51,956 bases of DNA from JANQLU01 sp964434955 (GTDB taxonomy: Bacteria; Planctomycetota; Planctomycetia; Pirellulales; Pirellulaceae). This document shows, piece after piece, positions 17,063 to 25,150 of this stretch (position 1 is its first letter; every line of letters begins with the position of its first letter). Where the stretch lies: the NCBI GenBank assembly GCA_964434955.1, contig CAYSXI010000013.1:1-51956 (forward strand), given 5' to 3'. The translations under genes and the position numbers were made by a program. The notes below the pieces were generated by a model. The model searched no databases and was not told the origin of the DNA. It saw only the letters and a list, made by a program, of their open reading frames with translations.

Positions 17063-18109
17063 ATGATGATTAAAGTTGGAATTGTGGGTGTCGGATTCAT
17101 GGGCTGGATCCATTGGCTTTCCTACCAGAAAGTGGAGGGAATGCAGGTTACCGCCATCTGCGAAACCGATCCCGCCAAACGGGCTGGCGACTGGACGGGG
17201 ATTAAAGGAAATTTCGGGCCGCCAGGTGAAAACGTGGATCTCAGCGAAATCAGCGTTTTCGAATCACTGGATGAGTTTCTCGCCAACGGAGACTTCGACG
17301 TGGTAGACATCTGTCTTCCCCCCAGTTTCCATTGCCAGGCAACGCTCCAATCGCTCGATGCTGGGAAACACGTTTTTTGCGAAAAACCGCTTGCGCTAAA
17401 GACCGATGAATGCGACCAAATGGTCAAAGCTGCCGAGAGAAATTCCAAACTCCTTTTGGTCGGACATGTTCTTCCGTTTTTTCCCGAATATGAAATCGCC
17501 CGAAAGCACATTGCCGAAAAAACATTTGGTCATCTTTTGGGCGGCACATTTCGTCGGGTGATCTCCGATCCCGTTTGGCTAAACAACTTTTATGATCCCG
17601 ACCAGGTTGGGGGCCCGATGCTGGACCTTCACGTGCACGACGCCCATCTGATCCGGATGTTATTCGGCATGCCAACCACCATTGACGCTTCCGCACGTTT
17701 TCGTGGAGACGTGATTGAATACTGCAATTCGCTATTCCGATTTGAAGATCCACGAGTCGTCGTTTCTGCCGTTTCGGGAGTCATTCATCAGCAAGGTCGG
17801 CCCTTCAATCACGGTTTCGAAATCCATCTTGAAGAGGCAACCATGCAATTCGAGTTTGCAGCATTCGCCGACGAGCCTGAGAGCATGCCTTTGAAGATCC
17901 TCAAAGCTGATGGCAGCGTCGAGCGGCCGGTGGTTGAAGCCGATAGCGATATCGCCGGATTCGAAGCCGAAATTCGAGAAGTCAAGAAATCGGTGGAAAC
18001 CAATACACCATCGCCAATCCTTGCCGGCAATCTGGCCAAAGATGCAATCCGAATGTGTCATCTGCAGACGAAATCGGCCCGAGAAGGTAACCCCCAGTCG
18101 GTTGCTTGA
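17063..18109 (+). CDS. Gfo/Idh/MocA family oxidoreductase
   Basis: A 348-residue NAD(P)-dependent sugar-type dehydrogenase. N-terminal Rossmann fold: MIKVGIVGVGFMGWIHWL (G-x-G-x-x-G), then DVVDICLPPSFHCQATLQ and HVFCEKPLALKTDEC, where Lys in EKP is the conserved catalytic/cofactor residue. The C-terminal alpha/beta domain contains GGPMLDLHVHDAHLIRMLFG, with the family's substrate-binding D-x-x-x-H pattern. ATG at 17063 (tandem ATGATG behind AAGGCGG) chosen over a frame open to 16829. Not exported: no signal peptide, unlike many planctomycete paralogues. Substrate unknown; neighbours give no clue. Confidence 0.93.
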   Translation: MMIKVGIVGVGFMGWIHWLSYQKVEGMQVTAICETDPAKRAGDWTGIKGNFGPPGENVDLSEISVFESLDEFLANGDFDVVDICLPPSFHCQATLQSLDAGKHVFCEKPLALKTDECDQMVKAAERNSKLLLVGHVLPFFPEYEIARKHIAEKTFGHLLGGTFRRVISDPVWLNNFYDPDQVGGPMLDLHVHDAHLIRMLFGMPTTIDASARFRGDVIEYCNSLFRFEDPRVVVSAVSGVIHQQGRPFNHGFEIHLEEATMQFEFAAFADEPESMPLKILKADGSVERPVVEADSDIAGFEAEIREVKKSVETNTPSPILAGNLAKDAIRMCHLQTKSAREGNPQSVA

Positions 18110-18211
18110 TCTCGTCGGTCGCATGAACAGTCGCTAGCACAAACATTTGTGTTTCGAGTATCCGGCCGAATCCGGATCTGCTAAAAAACGGCTTCCTGAA
18201 CCGACGACGCA

Positions 18212-18625
18212 ATGGTTGCGCCAACGGATGTGAGTTTTTCATGGATGATCCTCACGATGCCCGACAATTCCCAGCTCGCTGAATTCGCTAATTTGATTTT
18301 GACCTGGGTCGGTTACGGTACGGTGATTGGCCTCACCGCCAAAGCAATCATGCCGGGTAAAGACCCCGGAGGTGCGATTGCGACTTTGCTGATGGGAATC
18401 GTCGGAACGTTGATTGGGGTCGCCGTGTTGAAACTGCTTTATCCCAGCCAGCTGATTTCTCCTATCAGCGTCAAAGGCTTCGCCGTCGGAACAGCAGGAG
18501 CCCTGTTGTTACTTACTTTCTATAAAGTGCTTGGCGGTTATTGGTTTGTCGAAGGCGGCGGCCTGAGAACCATTCGCCGACGACGAAGAAGACGTCGATA
18601 TGATACAGCCTTTATCGACGACTAG
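18212..18625 (+). CDS. Small GlsB/YeaQ/YmgE-like membrane protein
   Basis: A 137-residue protein with three hydrophobic helices rich in Gly: LILTWVGYGTVIGLTAKAI, GGAIATLLMGIVGTLIGVAVL, and VGTAGALLLLTFYKVL. The pattern and the PGKDPGGAIATLLMGIVG loop match the GlsB/YeaQ/YmgE (transglycosylase-associated) family of stress-related inner membrane proteins. The C-terminus adds an unusual basic run of eight Arg (TIRRRRRRRRYD), which should lie on the cytoplasmic side and could bind nucleic acid or anionic lipid. The start is uncertain: ATG at 18212, 18245 or 18257 all lack a clear ribosome binding site, and 18245 or 18257 suit the family length better. Confidence 0.82.
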   Translation: MVAPTDVSFSWMILTMPDNSQLAEFANLILTWVGYGTVIGLTAKAIMPGKDPGGAIATLLMGIVGTLIGVAVLKLLYPSQLISPISVKGFAVGTAGALLLLTFYKVLGGYWFVEGGGLRTIRRRRRRRRYDTAFIDD

Positions 18626-18681
18626 GCGGCTTGAAGTCTCAGATCATTATCCAATCGATCTGAGCGACAATTCGCCTTTTT
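18624..18681 (+). terminator. Nested hairpin terminator after the GlsB-like gene
   Basis: An inner 8-bp stem (CTCAGATC 18638-18645 / GATCTGAG 18657-18664) sits in an outer AGGCG / CGCCT pairing and runs into TTTTT at 18677. Confidence 0.6.
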
Positions 18682-18787
18682 CCGCGACGACGCCACGTAA
18701 AATATAAAAATCGGTATCCAAATCCTGGACCAATCTCGCGTTCCGATTGCGCCCTCCGAAAACATTGAATCCGTATGGGAATCAACG

Positions 18788-19936
18788 ATGTTGCGAAGTC
18801 TCTTGATCGCACTGAACGCGGCCTGCATTTCGATCAGCCTTATCTTGGCAGGCTGCGGCGATCCACCAAATGGACGTCCAGACATAAATGGGAAACCGGA
18901 CAGCACGAATCAGGAACCCAAGAATCCTGGTGAAGGCAAAAAAACGACGACGCCCAATGCCTCAACAAGCAAGCCGAAAGCAAAATCGGCCCAAGTGAGC
19001 CTGGTCTATTCCGACAAATATTTGATCGACTTGGGCGGACTGGAAAAGGCTCATCCCTTTGACATCCGGAAGTACGAAAAGATCTACAAGCAGTTGCTGG
19101 AGGATAAACTGGTCGAGAAGGATTCCGCCCACGAACCCGACCCACTCACACGAAAAGACATTTTGTTGATTCACGATCCTTCGTATATCGACAAACTGAA
19201 AAAGCGTCGTCAGTTGGCCAAGTACCTCGAATCCGAATTACTCCTTGCCTACCCCTTTTCATTGGACCATGCCATTCTTAAACCTTTCCGCAAGGCGTCC
19301 GGCGGTACGATCCTCGCGGCTGAGTTGGCGATGAAAAATGGGATTGGAATCAACATCGGTGGTGGTTACCACCACGCGAAGCCTGACCGGGGCGAAGGAT
19401 TCTGTATCTACGCCGACGTGCCGATTGCCATTCGGCGTCTTCAAAATTCCAACCAAATCAATCGAGCCCTGATCATCGATGTCGACGCCCATCAGGGCAA
19501 CGGGACGGCCGTCTGCCTGGCCGACGACGACTCGACGTTTACCTTTTCGATTCACCAGGGGGACATCTACCCAATCCCGAAGGAAAACAGCGACTGGGAC
19601 ATTGAAGTTGCCGCTGGAACGGGTGACGAGGAATTTTTGAAAATCCTTGGCGACAACCTGGATGAACTCTTCGAAAAATCCAAACCCGATATCTGCTTTA
19701 TCATCGGCGGGTGCGACACGCTAAACAATGATCCTTTGACATCGCTCGCCATGACACATGATGGGATTGTCAAACGAGATCAAATGCTGGTAGAGGCCTG
19801 TGTCAAACGCGAAGTCCCGGTGGTCCTTACGTTGGCCGGCGGATACAGCCCAAACGCATGGGAAGCTCAATACAAAAGCATTCGAAACTTGATCAACCAA
19901 TACAAACTGGCCGATCGAGAAAAGAAAGAAAAGTAA
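18788..19936 (+). CDS. Histone-deacetylase-family amidohydrolase, predicted lipoprotein
   Basis: A 382-residue member of the arginase/HDAC superfamily, closest in feel to class IV (HDAC11-like) and bacterial acetylpolyamine amidohydrolases. The zinc and catalytic set is complete: His195-His196 (GGGYHHAKPDRGEGF), Asp233 and His235 (DVDAHQGNGTA), Asp310 (GGCDTLNNDP) and Tyr353 (LAGGYSP). THDGIVKRD also fits class IV. What is odd is the N-terminus: MLRSLLIALNAACISISLIL then lipobox LAGC with Cys23, followed by a 45-residue Pro/Lys/Ser-rich linker. It should therefore be lipid-anchored outside the cytoplasm, where histone-like or acetyl-lysine protein substrates in the nucleoid are not available; acetylated polyamines, sugars or surface proteins are more likely (inference). 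GGGAATC precedes the ATG. It converges on the GspG-like gene. Confidence 0.92.
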   Translation: MLRSLLIALNAACISISLILAGCGDPPNGRPDINGKPDSTNQEPKNPGEGKKTTTPNASTSKPKAKSAQVSLVYSDKYLIDLGGLEKAHPFDIRKYEKIYKQLLEDKLVEKDSAHEPDPLTRKDILLIHDPSYIDKLKKRRQLAKYLESELLLAYPFSLDHAILKPFRKASGGTILAAELAMKNGIGINIGGGYHHAKPDRGEGFCIYADVPIAIRRLQNSNQINRALIIDVDAHQGNGTAVCLADDDSTFTFSIHQGDIYPIPKENSDWDIEVAAGTGDEEFLKILGDNLDELFEKSKPDICFIIGGCDTLNNDPLTSLAMTHDGIVKRDQMLVEACVKREVPVVLTLAGGYSPNAWEAQYKSIRNLINQYKLADREKKEK

Positions 19937-19964
19937 CTCCGAATTCATCGACAGGGTTACTTTT
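19929..19964. terminator. Bidirectional terminator spanning two stop codons
   Basis: AAAAGTAAC (19929-19937) and GTTACTTTT (19956-19964) form 9-bp arms with an 18-base loop. Each arm contains the stop codon of one of the two convergent genes, and T tracts follow on both strands. Confidence 0.65.
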
Positions 19965-20634
19965 TGGAATTGGTAATATCGTCCTCGCTGCCGCGTACTC
20001 CGTCGGGCCCATGGGAAACGATCTTCACACCTGTATTCATATCGAAGTCGTATTCGTACCAATTGCCCCATGGATCAAGTGGAATCTCCTTTAATTTTAG
20101 GTAAGGCCCTTTCCATTTTTTCCTGGTCATTCCATTCGGGCAAACCACCAGGTCATCGAGGCGATGCGGATAGCGGCCAACATTAAGGCAGTAGAGTTTG
20201 CACGCCGCGTCTAGCGTAACGCAGGTTTCCCAGGCCTTCTCCGACCTTTCGTGATCCGCGAACCCTGGTGTCACGAGAATCGTCAAGGCATCAACATGAA
20301 CGATGCATCTCGTTTTCGGGCTCTTGTCACCGTCTTTTCCTTGGGCAATTTCAATTTTCCCGGACGCCAAAACACTGCGACCAACCAACGGTTGCCACTT
20401 TTCGGATTCCACAAGTTTGTCGCTCAGCTTGAGATGCCAAACAACATCTTTCACTTTAACGAACAGAGCACCCGAGCCTTCCTTTTCGCTCGCGAATTCG
20501 AGTTTGCCAATGATCTGAGCTTTGATGGAGGGCTCAACTTTTAAATTGGCGCGATCCTGAGCCGTCGAAAAAGCCGGAATCAGGCAACCCAGAACGATCG
20601 CAACCAGCGATATCCTTAGTGGCATTGAACTCAT
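19957..20634 (-). CDS. Secreted protein with a GspG-type (T2SS major pseudopilin) C-terminal domain
   Basis: A 225-residue exported protein. ATG at 20634 with GGAGGG 8 bases upstream. It starts with an ordinary signal peptide (MSSMPLRISLVAIVLGCLIPAFSTAQ), with no GFTLIE prepilin motif. Residues about 30-120 form a beta-rich domain (IIGKLEFASEKEGSGALFVKVKDVVWHL ... VLASGKIEIAQ) that looks OB-like. The C-terminal third is a clear GspG/PulG globular domain: CKLYCLNVGRYPHRLDDLVV, KWKGPYLKLKEIPLDPWGN, YEYD, and VSHGPDGVRGSEDDI, including the calcium-site acidic residues near the end. So the pseudopilin head has been moved to a soluble carrier. Role unknown; a structural or binding use of the fold is likely. 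Confidence 0.85.
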   Translation of the reverse strand: MSSMPLRISLVAIVLGCLIPAFSTAQDRANLKVEPSIKAQIIGKLEFASEKEGSGALFVKVKDVVWHLKLSDKLVESEKWQPLVGRSVLASGKIEIAQGKDGDKSPKTRCIVHVDALTILVTPGFADHERSEKAWETCVTLDAACKLYCLNVGRYPHRLDDLVVCPNGMTRKKWKGPYLKLKEIPLDPWGNWYEYDFDMNTGVKIVSHGPDGVRGSEDDITNSKK

Positions 20635-20684
20635 CTGGTTTCCCTCCAATTTCTTGAGATCCGCGAAGTCAATTAGGCCGCGAC

Positions 20685-22880
20685 CTAGTCCTTCTTGCCA
20701 AAAGCAAAAATGTGTTTTTGTGCGCGAACGTAAATGACGCCTTCCGAGATTGCCGGGATCGAAAGGATATTCTCCCCCACTTTGTTATTCGCAACTTTCT
20801 CGTAGTTGGGGCCGGCTTTGACGACGATCACGTAACCGGTCTCGCCAGGAAAGTAAATATGCCCATCGGCGGCAACCGGCGAGCCCACGAAACTTGCCGA
20901 CGTCGGCGAACTGATTCGCTTTCGATAAACCCGTTTACCGGTTGTGGCCTGAATGCAGGTCAGAATTCCCGAGTTAGAACAAACGTACAAATAGTCACCG
21001 TAACAAATCGGCGTCGGCATGTAGGGTCCGCCGCGTTTCTGGCTCCACTCGATTGCTTCACTTTTCGATTCGCCTTTCGGCAACGTGATATCGCCCTTTG
21101 CAGTTGGCTTGATCGCGTAAATGGGTTGAATTGGGCTGTATCCGCTGCAAAGAAAAATGAGTCCGTGGGCCATGAAGGGAGTGGGAACCACGATTTCGCT
21201 GTGTCCCTCAAGACTCCAAAGCTCTTTGCCATTTTCCGGATTGTAGGCACGGGCCGCTTTCGTCGCGTTGGTCACGAGGATGTCGCCGTCTTTCGTGCTT
21301 ACGATCGTTGGCGTCGACCAGGACGGAATCTCTTTTCGATCGGTCCGCCAGATCTCCGAACCCGATTTCAGGTCATAGGCTGCGATGAACGAGTTTTCCT
21401 GGATATCGCACTGAACAATCACATTGCCTTTGTAGATGATCGGTGACGCCCCAAAGCCCCATTGGTAGCCCGAATCGTAAAACCAACCGCTATCCAAAGT
21501 GCCCAGGTCTTTCTTCCAAAGCAGTTCGCCATCGACCGAGTAGCAATAGAGTCCTTCGCTGCCAAAGAACGCGACGACATGTTTTCCGTCCGTGGCGGGC
21601 GTTGGATTCGCATGCGTGCTTTTCAGGTGCCGTTTCACCTTTGGCTTGGCTTTGATCGCTTGACGTTTCCAGATAATTTCACCGGTTTTCTTGTTGAGGC
21701 AGAAAACCTCAAAAGAATGCTCGCTGTTATCATCAACCGATTTGACATCCCCGTAGTTTCCGGTCCGCAGTCCGGCCTGGTCCGCGTCGCTGATCGCCGT
21801 CGTCAAGAACAAACGATCGCCCCAAACGGCGGGGCTCGAATTGGCAAGTCCACCAATGGGAGTTTTCCAAAGCAGGTTCTTGCCCGTTTCCGCATCAAAC
21901 TCGACGGGTGGATTCTGGCCTTCGCCGACGCCCCGTGCACCGTTGCCTCGAATCTGTGGCCAGTTTGGTGAAGAGATCGCCAAATCGGCCGCTTTCGATT
22001 CCGCACTGCTTTCCGGGTATTCGGATTTTGCTTCGGGCACATCGGTTTTCGTTTTGGGTGCCGACTTAGCGACCGGTCGCAATGTAATGTTGGAACCGTC
22101 AGCAACCCAACGAATCGCGCGAACTTCCTCACCACGGAGAATGAAGCTTACCTTGACGATTCCCAGCTCGAATTGATTTTCTGCAACAGGCGTCAGCGGA
22201 AGAAAACGGCTTCCACCCGTGTTACCGGCCAGGAGCTTACCGTCTTCAAATTTGAAGGTAACCTTGACGCCGCTGGCCGACTCAAAGTTTCCCGCGAGTT
22301 TTTTCAGCTGTTCTGGCTCAGCCTTATACTCCGTTTTTTCGTCGCCCGCTTCCAACTTGTCAAAAAGTTCCTTGAAGTCTTCTTTCGGATTGGATGCCAA
22401 CATCATTTTGGCGCGAGCGATCGAAGACTTCGAAGCTTTGCCCGAGTCAATAACGACCTTCGCCATTTCTTTATTGCCTGATGAAACAGCCGTAAACAAA
22501 ACCTGATCCGCCCCCTTCGAACCGTTGTCCAACAGTAACTTGATGATTTTTGTGTGACCACCGTAGGCCGCCCAGGTAATTGCTGTGGAGCCGTAAAACG
22601 TATCCTTTTTGTTGACGTCTGCACCTTTCTCAACAAGTAGCTTTGCGATGTCCAGGTTACCGCGATCACTGGCATAGGTAAGAGCCGTCGCGCCATATTC
22701 CGTTGCGCTGTTCACATCGACTCCATCATCGAGAGCTTTTTTGACCCCGGCCAGGTCACCTTTCTTGGCAGATGCCAACAAATCCTTGCCAGTTAACTTC
22801 TCCTGACCTTGAATGTGAGTGGTCGCAAAAGTCAAAACCAAAAAAATAACGAGCGTATTCCCGAACTTAATCATTTTCAT
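20685..22880 (-). CDS. Exported ankyrin-repeat protein fused to a PQQ-like beta-propeller
   Basis: A 731-residue secreted protein. After a signal peptide (MKMIKFGNTLVIFLVLTFATTHIQGQ), residues about 30-130 hold three or four ankyrin repeats (ATALTYASDRGNLDIAKLLV, EKGADVNKKD, STAITWAAYGGHTKIIKLLL). A 100-residue beta domain follows (LAGNFESASGVKVTFKFEDGKLLAG). A Ser/Ala/Glu-rich linker then leads to a PQQ-like propeller from about 300 (WPQIRGNGARGVGEGQNPP, SSPAVWGDRLFLTTA, GEIIWKRQAI, ATDGKHVVAFFGSEGLYCY, GSEIWRTDR, FLCSGYSPIQPIYAIKP, GILTCIQATTGKRVYRK). The propeller type is common in planctomycetes and usually lacks a dehydrogenase active site, so enzyme activity is doubtful. Joining ankyrins to it in one exported chain is unusual. 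Convergent with nothing; divergent from the YyaL-like gene. Confidence 0.9.
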   Translation of the reverse strand: MKMIKFGNTLVIFLVLTFATTHIQGQEKLTGKDLLASAKKGDLAGVKKALDDGVDVNSATEYGATALTYASDRGNLDIAKLLVEKGADVNKKDTFYGSTAITWAAYGGHTKIIKLLLDNGSKGADQVLFTAVSSGNKEMAKVVIDSGKASKSSIARAKMMLASNPKEDFKELFDKLEAGDEKTEYKAEPEQLKKLAGNFESASGVKVTFKFEDGKLLAGNTGGSRFLPLTPVAENQFELGIVKVSFILRGEEVRAIRWVADGSNITLRPVAKSAPKTKTDVPEAKSEYPESSAESKAADLAISSPNWPQIRGNGARGVGEGQNPPVEFDAETGKNLLWKTPIGGLANSSPAVWGDRLFLTTAISDADQAGLRTGNYGDVKSVDDNSEHSFEVFCLNKKTGEIIWKRQAIKAKPKVKRHLKSTHANPTPATDGKHVVAFFGSEGLYCYSVDGELLWKKDLGTLDSGWFYDSGYQWGFGASPIIYKGNVIVQCDIQENSFIAAYDLKSGSEIWRTDRKEIPSWSTPTIVSTKDGDILVTNATKAARAYNPENGKELWSLEGHSEIVVPTPFMAHGLIFLCSGYSPIQPIYAIKPTAKGDITLPKGESKSEAIEWSQKRGGPYMPTPICYGDYLYVCSNSGILTCIQATTGKRVYRKRISSPTSASFVGSPVAADGHIYFPGETGYVIVVKAGPNYEKVANNKVGENILSIPAISEGVIYVRAQKHIFAFGKKD

Positions 22881-23037
22881 TCTCTGCCAGATCAATCACT
22901 GTTACTGATGCCGAGTATTGTATCCGATTTGCTCCACCAAAACATTTGGTAAGCTGCAACCACTTGGCTCCCACTACGATCGAACTCTGCTATCGACCGT
23001 CAGGTTTCAACAACGGTCACCCTCAACGGAAAAACCA

Positions 23038-25137
23038 ATGCCAAATCGCCTTGCGGACGAATCGAGCCCCTACCTGCTTCAACATGCCAACAATCCAGTC
23101 GATTGGTATCCCTGGGCGAGCGAGGCCTTGGAAAAAGCGAAACGCGAAGACAAACCGATTTTTTTGTCCATTGGCTACTCCGCCTGCCATTGGTGCCATG
23201 TGATGGAACACGAAAGCTTTGAGAACGAGGAGATCGCCAACTATCTAAATGAATTTTTCGTAAACATCAAAGTGGACCGCGAGGAACGTCCTGACCTTGA
23301 CCACATTTACATGCAAACCGTTTCGGCGTTGCGGAATGGGCAAGGCGGCTGGCCGCTTTCCGCCTTTCTTACGCCTCAGCGACATGTCTTTTTTGGGGGC
23401 ACGTATTGGCCGCCGACGTCCCGGGTCGGAATGCCAGGCTTCGACAGTGTGATACGACATGTGCACCAGGCGTTTCGAGAACAACGTGAAGCCGTTGAGC
23501 AACAGTCGCTTCAGATCACTGGCTGGCTTAACGACTCATTGCGACCAAAACGGGAACTTTCAAGTTGGGACCGCGGGTTGCTGAATCTGGCTGCCGCCAA
23601 GATGGAGCAAAACTTTGATTTTGAACAGGGTGGATTTGGAACGGAACCCAAGTTCCCGCACCCGATGGATTTGCAGTTTCTGCTTCGAATTGGAACCAAT
23701 GAATCCGAAACCGATTCGGCCGAAGCCTCCCTCCCGATCGACCACGAGCGCTGCCTCAAGATGGTCGAAATCAATCTCAACAAGATGGCTTACGGAGGGA
23801 TCCATGACCACTTGGGCGGTGGATTCTTTCGTTACAGCACCGATCGCCATTGGTTAATCCCGCATTTCGAAAAAATGCTCTACGACAACGCACAACTGCT
23901 CCGGGTCTACACGGAAGCCTACCTGGCCACCAAAAAGGAAAGCTACCTGCGTGTTGCCGACAAGATTGTTGAATACCTTACGCGCGACTTGCTCGACGAA
24001 GCTGGCGGGTTCCACAGCAGTGAAGACGCGGACAGCGAAGGCGAAGAAGGTAAGTTTTACGTTTGGACTCCCGGGGAAATTGAACAGCTTCTCGGAGAAG
24101 TGCAGGCGGAGCGCTTTTGTCACCTTTATGGTGTCACCGCTCACGGCAACTTCGAAGGCAAAAACAATCTCAACCTGAAAATCAACTACGGTGATTTTGC
24201 TAACTCCCGAAACATCGACAAGTCGGCCCTTCGTGCAGAGATGCGAGAGTCGCGTGACAAACTACTCTCCGCAAGAAACAAACGGGTTCGTCCCAGCAAG
24301 GATGATAAAGTCCTAACCAGCTGGAACGCGGTGGCGCTGGAAGCGCTGGCGATCTACAACTCGGTGCGAAACAACCAAGCGATATCGCTCCAAATCGAGA
24401 AAAACAGGGCGTTTGCAACCCGGCATTTGGATGCGAACCTTACGATAAAACACAGTTTCCGACAGGGCGTCGACAAAATTGACGGCTTCCTCGACGATCA
24501 TGCTTATCTGCTGAACGCACTTTGCACTTGCTCGCTTAACCTGGAAAATCTCAACCGAGCTTTGGCTTTGGCAGATCGAATGATTGAACGATTTTGGGAC
24601 ACGGATCAGGGTGGCTTTTTCTTTACCGCGGCAGAACAAGATGACCTCATTTCCCGGTTCAAAGATCACCACGACGGCAGTATTCCCAGCGGAAATGGAA
24701 TGGCCGCTTTCGCGTTAACCCGTCTCGCTCGGCTGACCGGTCAAAGCCGATTCGAAGAGTATGCAAGGAAGACCATCGAGTGGGCCTTACCCTTTGTACA
24801 AAAAAGCCCGCTGGCTTGTGGCCAAATGTTGCTCGCGATGGATCTCGTTTCTCGAAGTTCGAGGCAGGCGATTGTGGTCAAAAGCAAAAACGATTGCGAA
24901 GATGCGAACGAGATCATTCGCTTTCTCGGAACTCAGTGGATGCCGACCACAAGTCTGGTAAGCGGCACCCTTGAAGAGCTTCGGGGCTGCCCTGCCCTGT
25001 CCGAGAAAATCCATGAAGGTAAATCGCCCATCGATGGAAAATCGACACTTTATCTTTGTGAAGACTACTCCTGTGAGCAGCCATTGAATGAACTACAAGC
25101 CATTCAGGCTCGTTTTCGCCCTAACGCTGACGCGTAG
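23038..25137 (+). CDS. YyaL/SSP411-type thioredoxin-domain protein
   Basis: A 699-residue member of the YyaL/spermatogenesis-associated-protein-20 family (B. subtilis YyaL 689). The N-terminal thioredoxin-like domain (DUF255) shows SSPYLLQHANNPVDWYPW, PIFLSIGYSACHWCHVMEHESF with Cys50-x-x-Cys53, VDREERPDLDHIY, and GGWPLSAFLTP. The rest is an (alpha/alpha)6-barrel glycosidase-like domain: GGIHDHLGGGFFRYS, WLIPHFEKMLYDNAQLL, GFHSSEDADSEGEEGKFYVWT, TSWNAVALEALA. No signal peptide after the ATG at 23038, so it is cytosolic; an in-frame stretch upstream to 22918 is low in quality. Exact function is unknown in bacteria; thioredoxin and sugar-related roles have been suggested. Confidence 0.93.
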   Translation: MPNRLADESSPYLLQHANNPVDWYPWASEALEKAKREDKPIFLSIGYSACHWCHVMEHESFENEEIANYLNEFFVNIKVDREERPDLDHIYMQTVSALRNGQGGWPLSAFLTPQRHVFFGGTYWPPTSRVGMPGFDSVIRHVHQAFREQREAVEQQSLQITGWLNDSLRPKRELSSWDRGLLNLAAAKMEQNFDFEQGGFGTEPKFPHPMDLQFLLRIGTNESETDSAEASLPIDHERCLKMVEINLNKMAYGGIHDHLGGGFFRYSTDRHWLIPHFEKMLYDNAQLLRVYTEAYLATKKESYLRVADKIVEYLTRDLLDEAGGFHSSEDADSEGEEGKFYVWTPGEIEQLLGEVQAERFCHLYGVTAHGNFEGKNNLNLKINYGDFANSRNIDKSALRAEMRESRDKLLSARNKRVRPSKDDKVLTSWNAVALEALAIYNSVRNNQAISLQIEKNRAFATRHLDANLTIKHSFRQGVDKIDGFLDDHAYLLNALCTCSLNLENLNRALALADRMIERFWDTDQGGFFFTAAEQDDLISRFKDHHDGSIPSGNGMAAFALTRLARLTGQSRFEEYARKTIEWALPFVQKSPLACGQMLLAMDLVSRSSRQAIVVKSKNDCEDANEIIRFLGTQWMPTTSLVSGTLEELRGCPALSEKIHEGKSPIDGKSTLYLCEDYSCEQPLNELQAIQARFRPNADA

Positions 25138-25150
25138 CTCGATCGCGACC

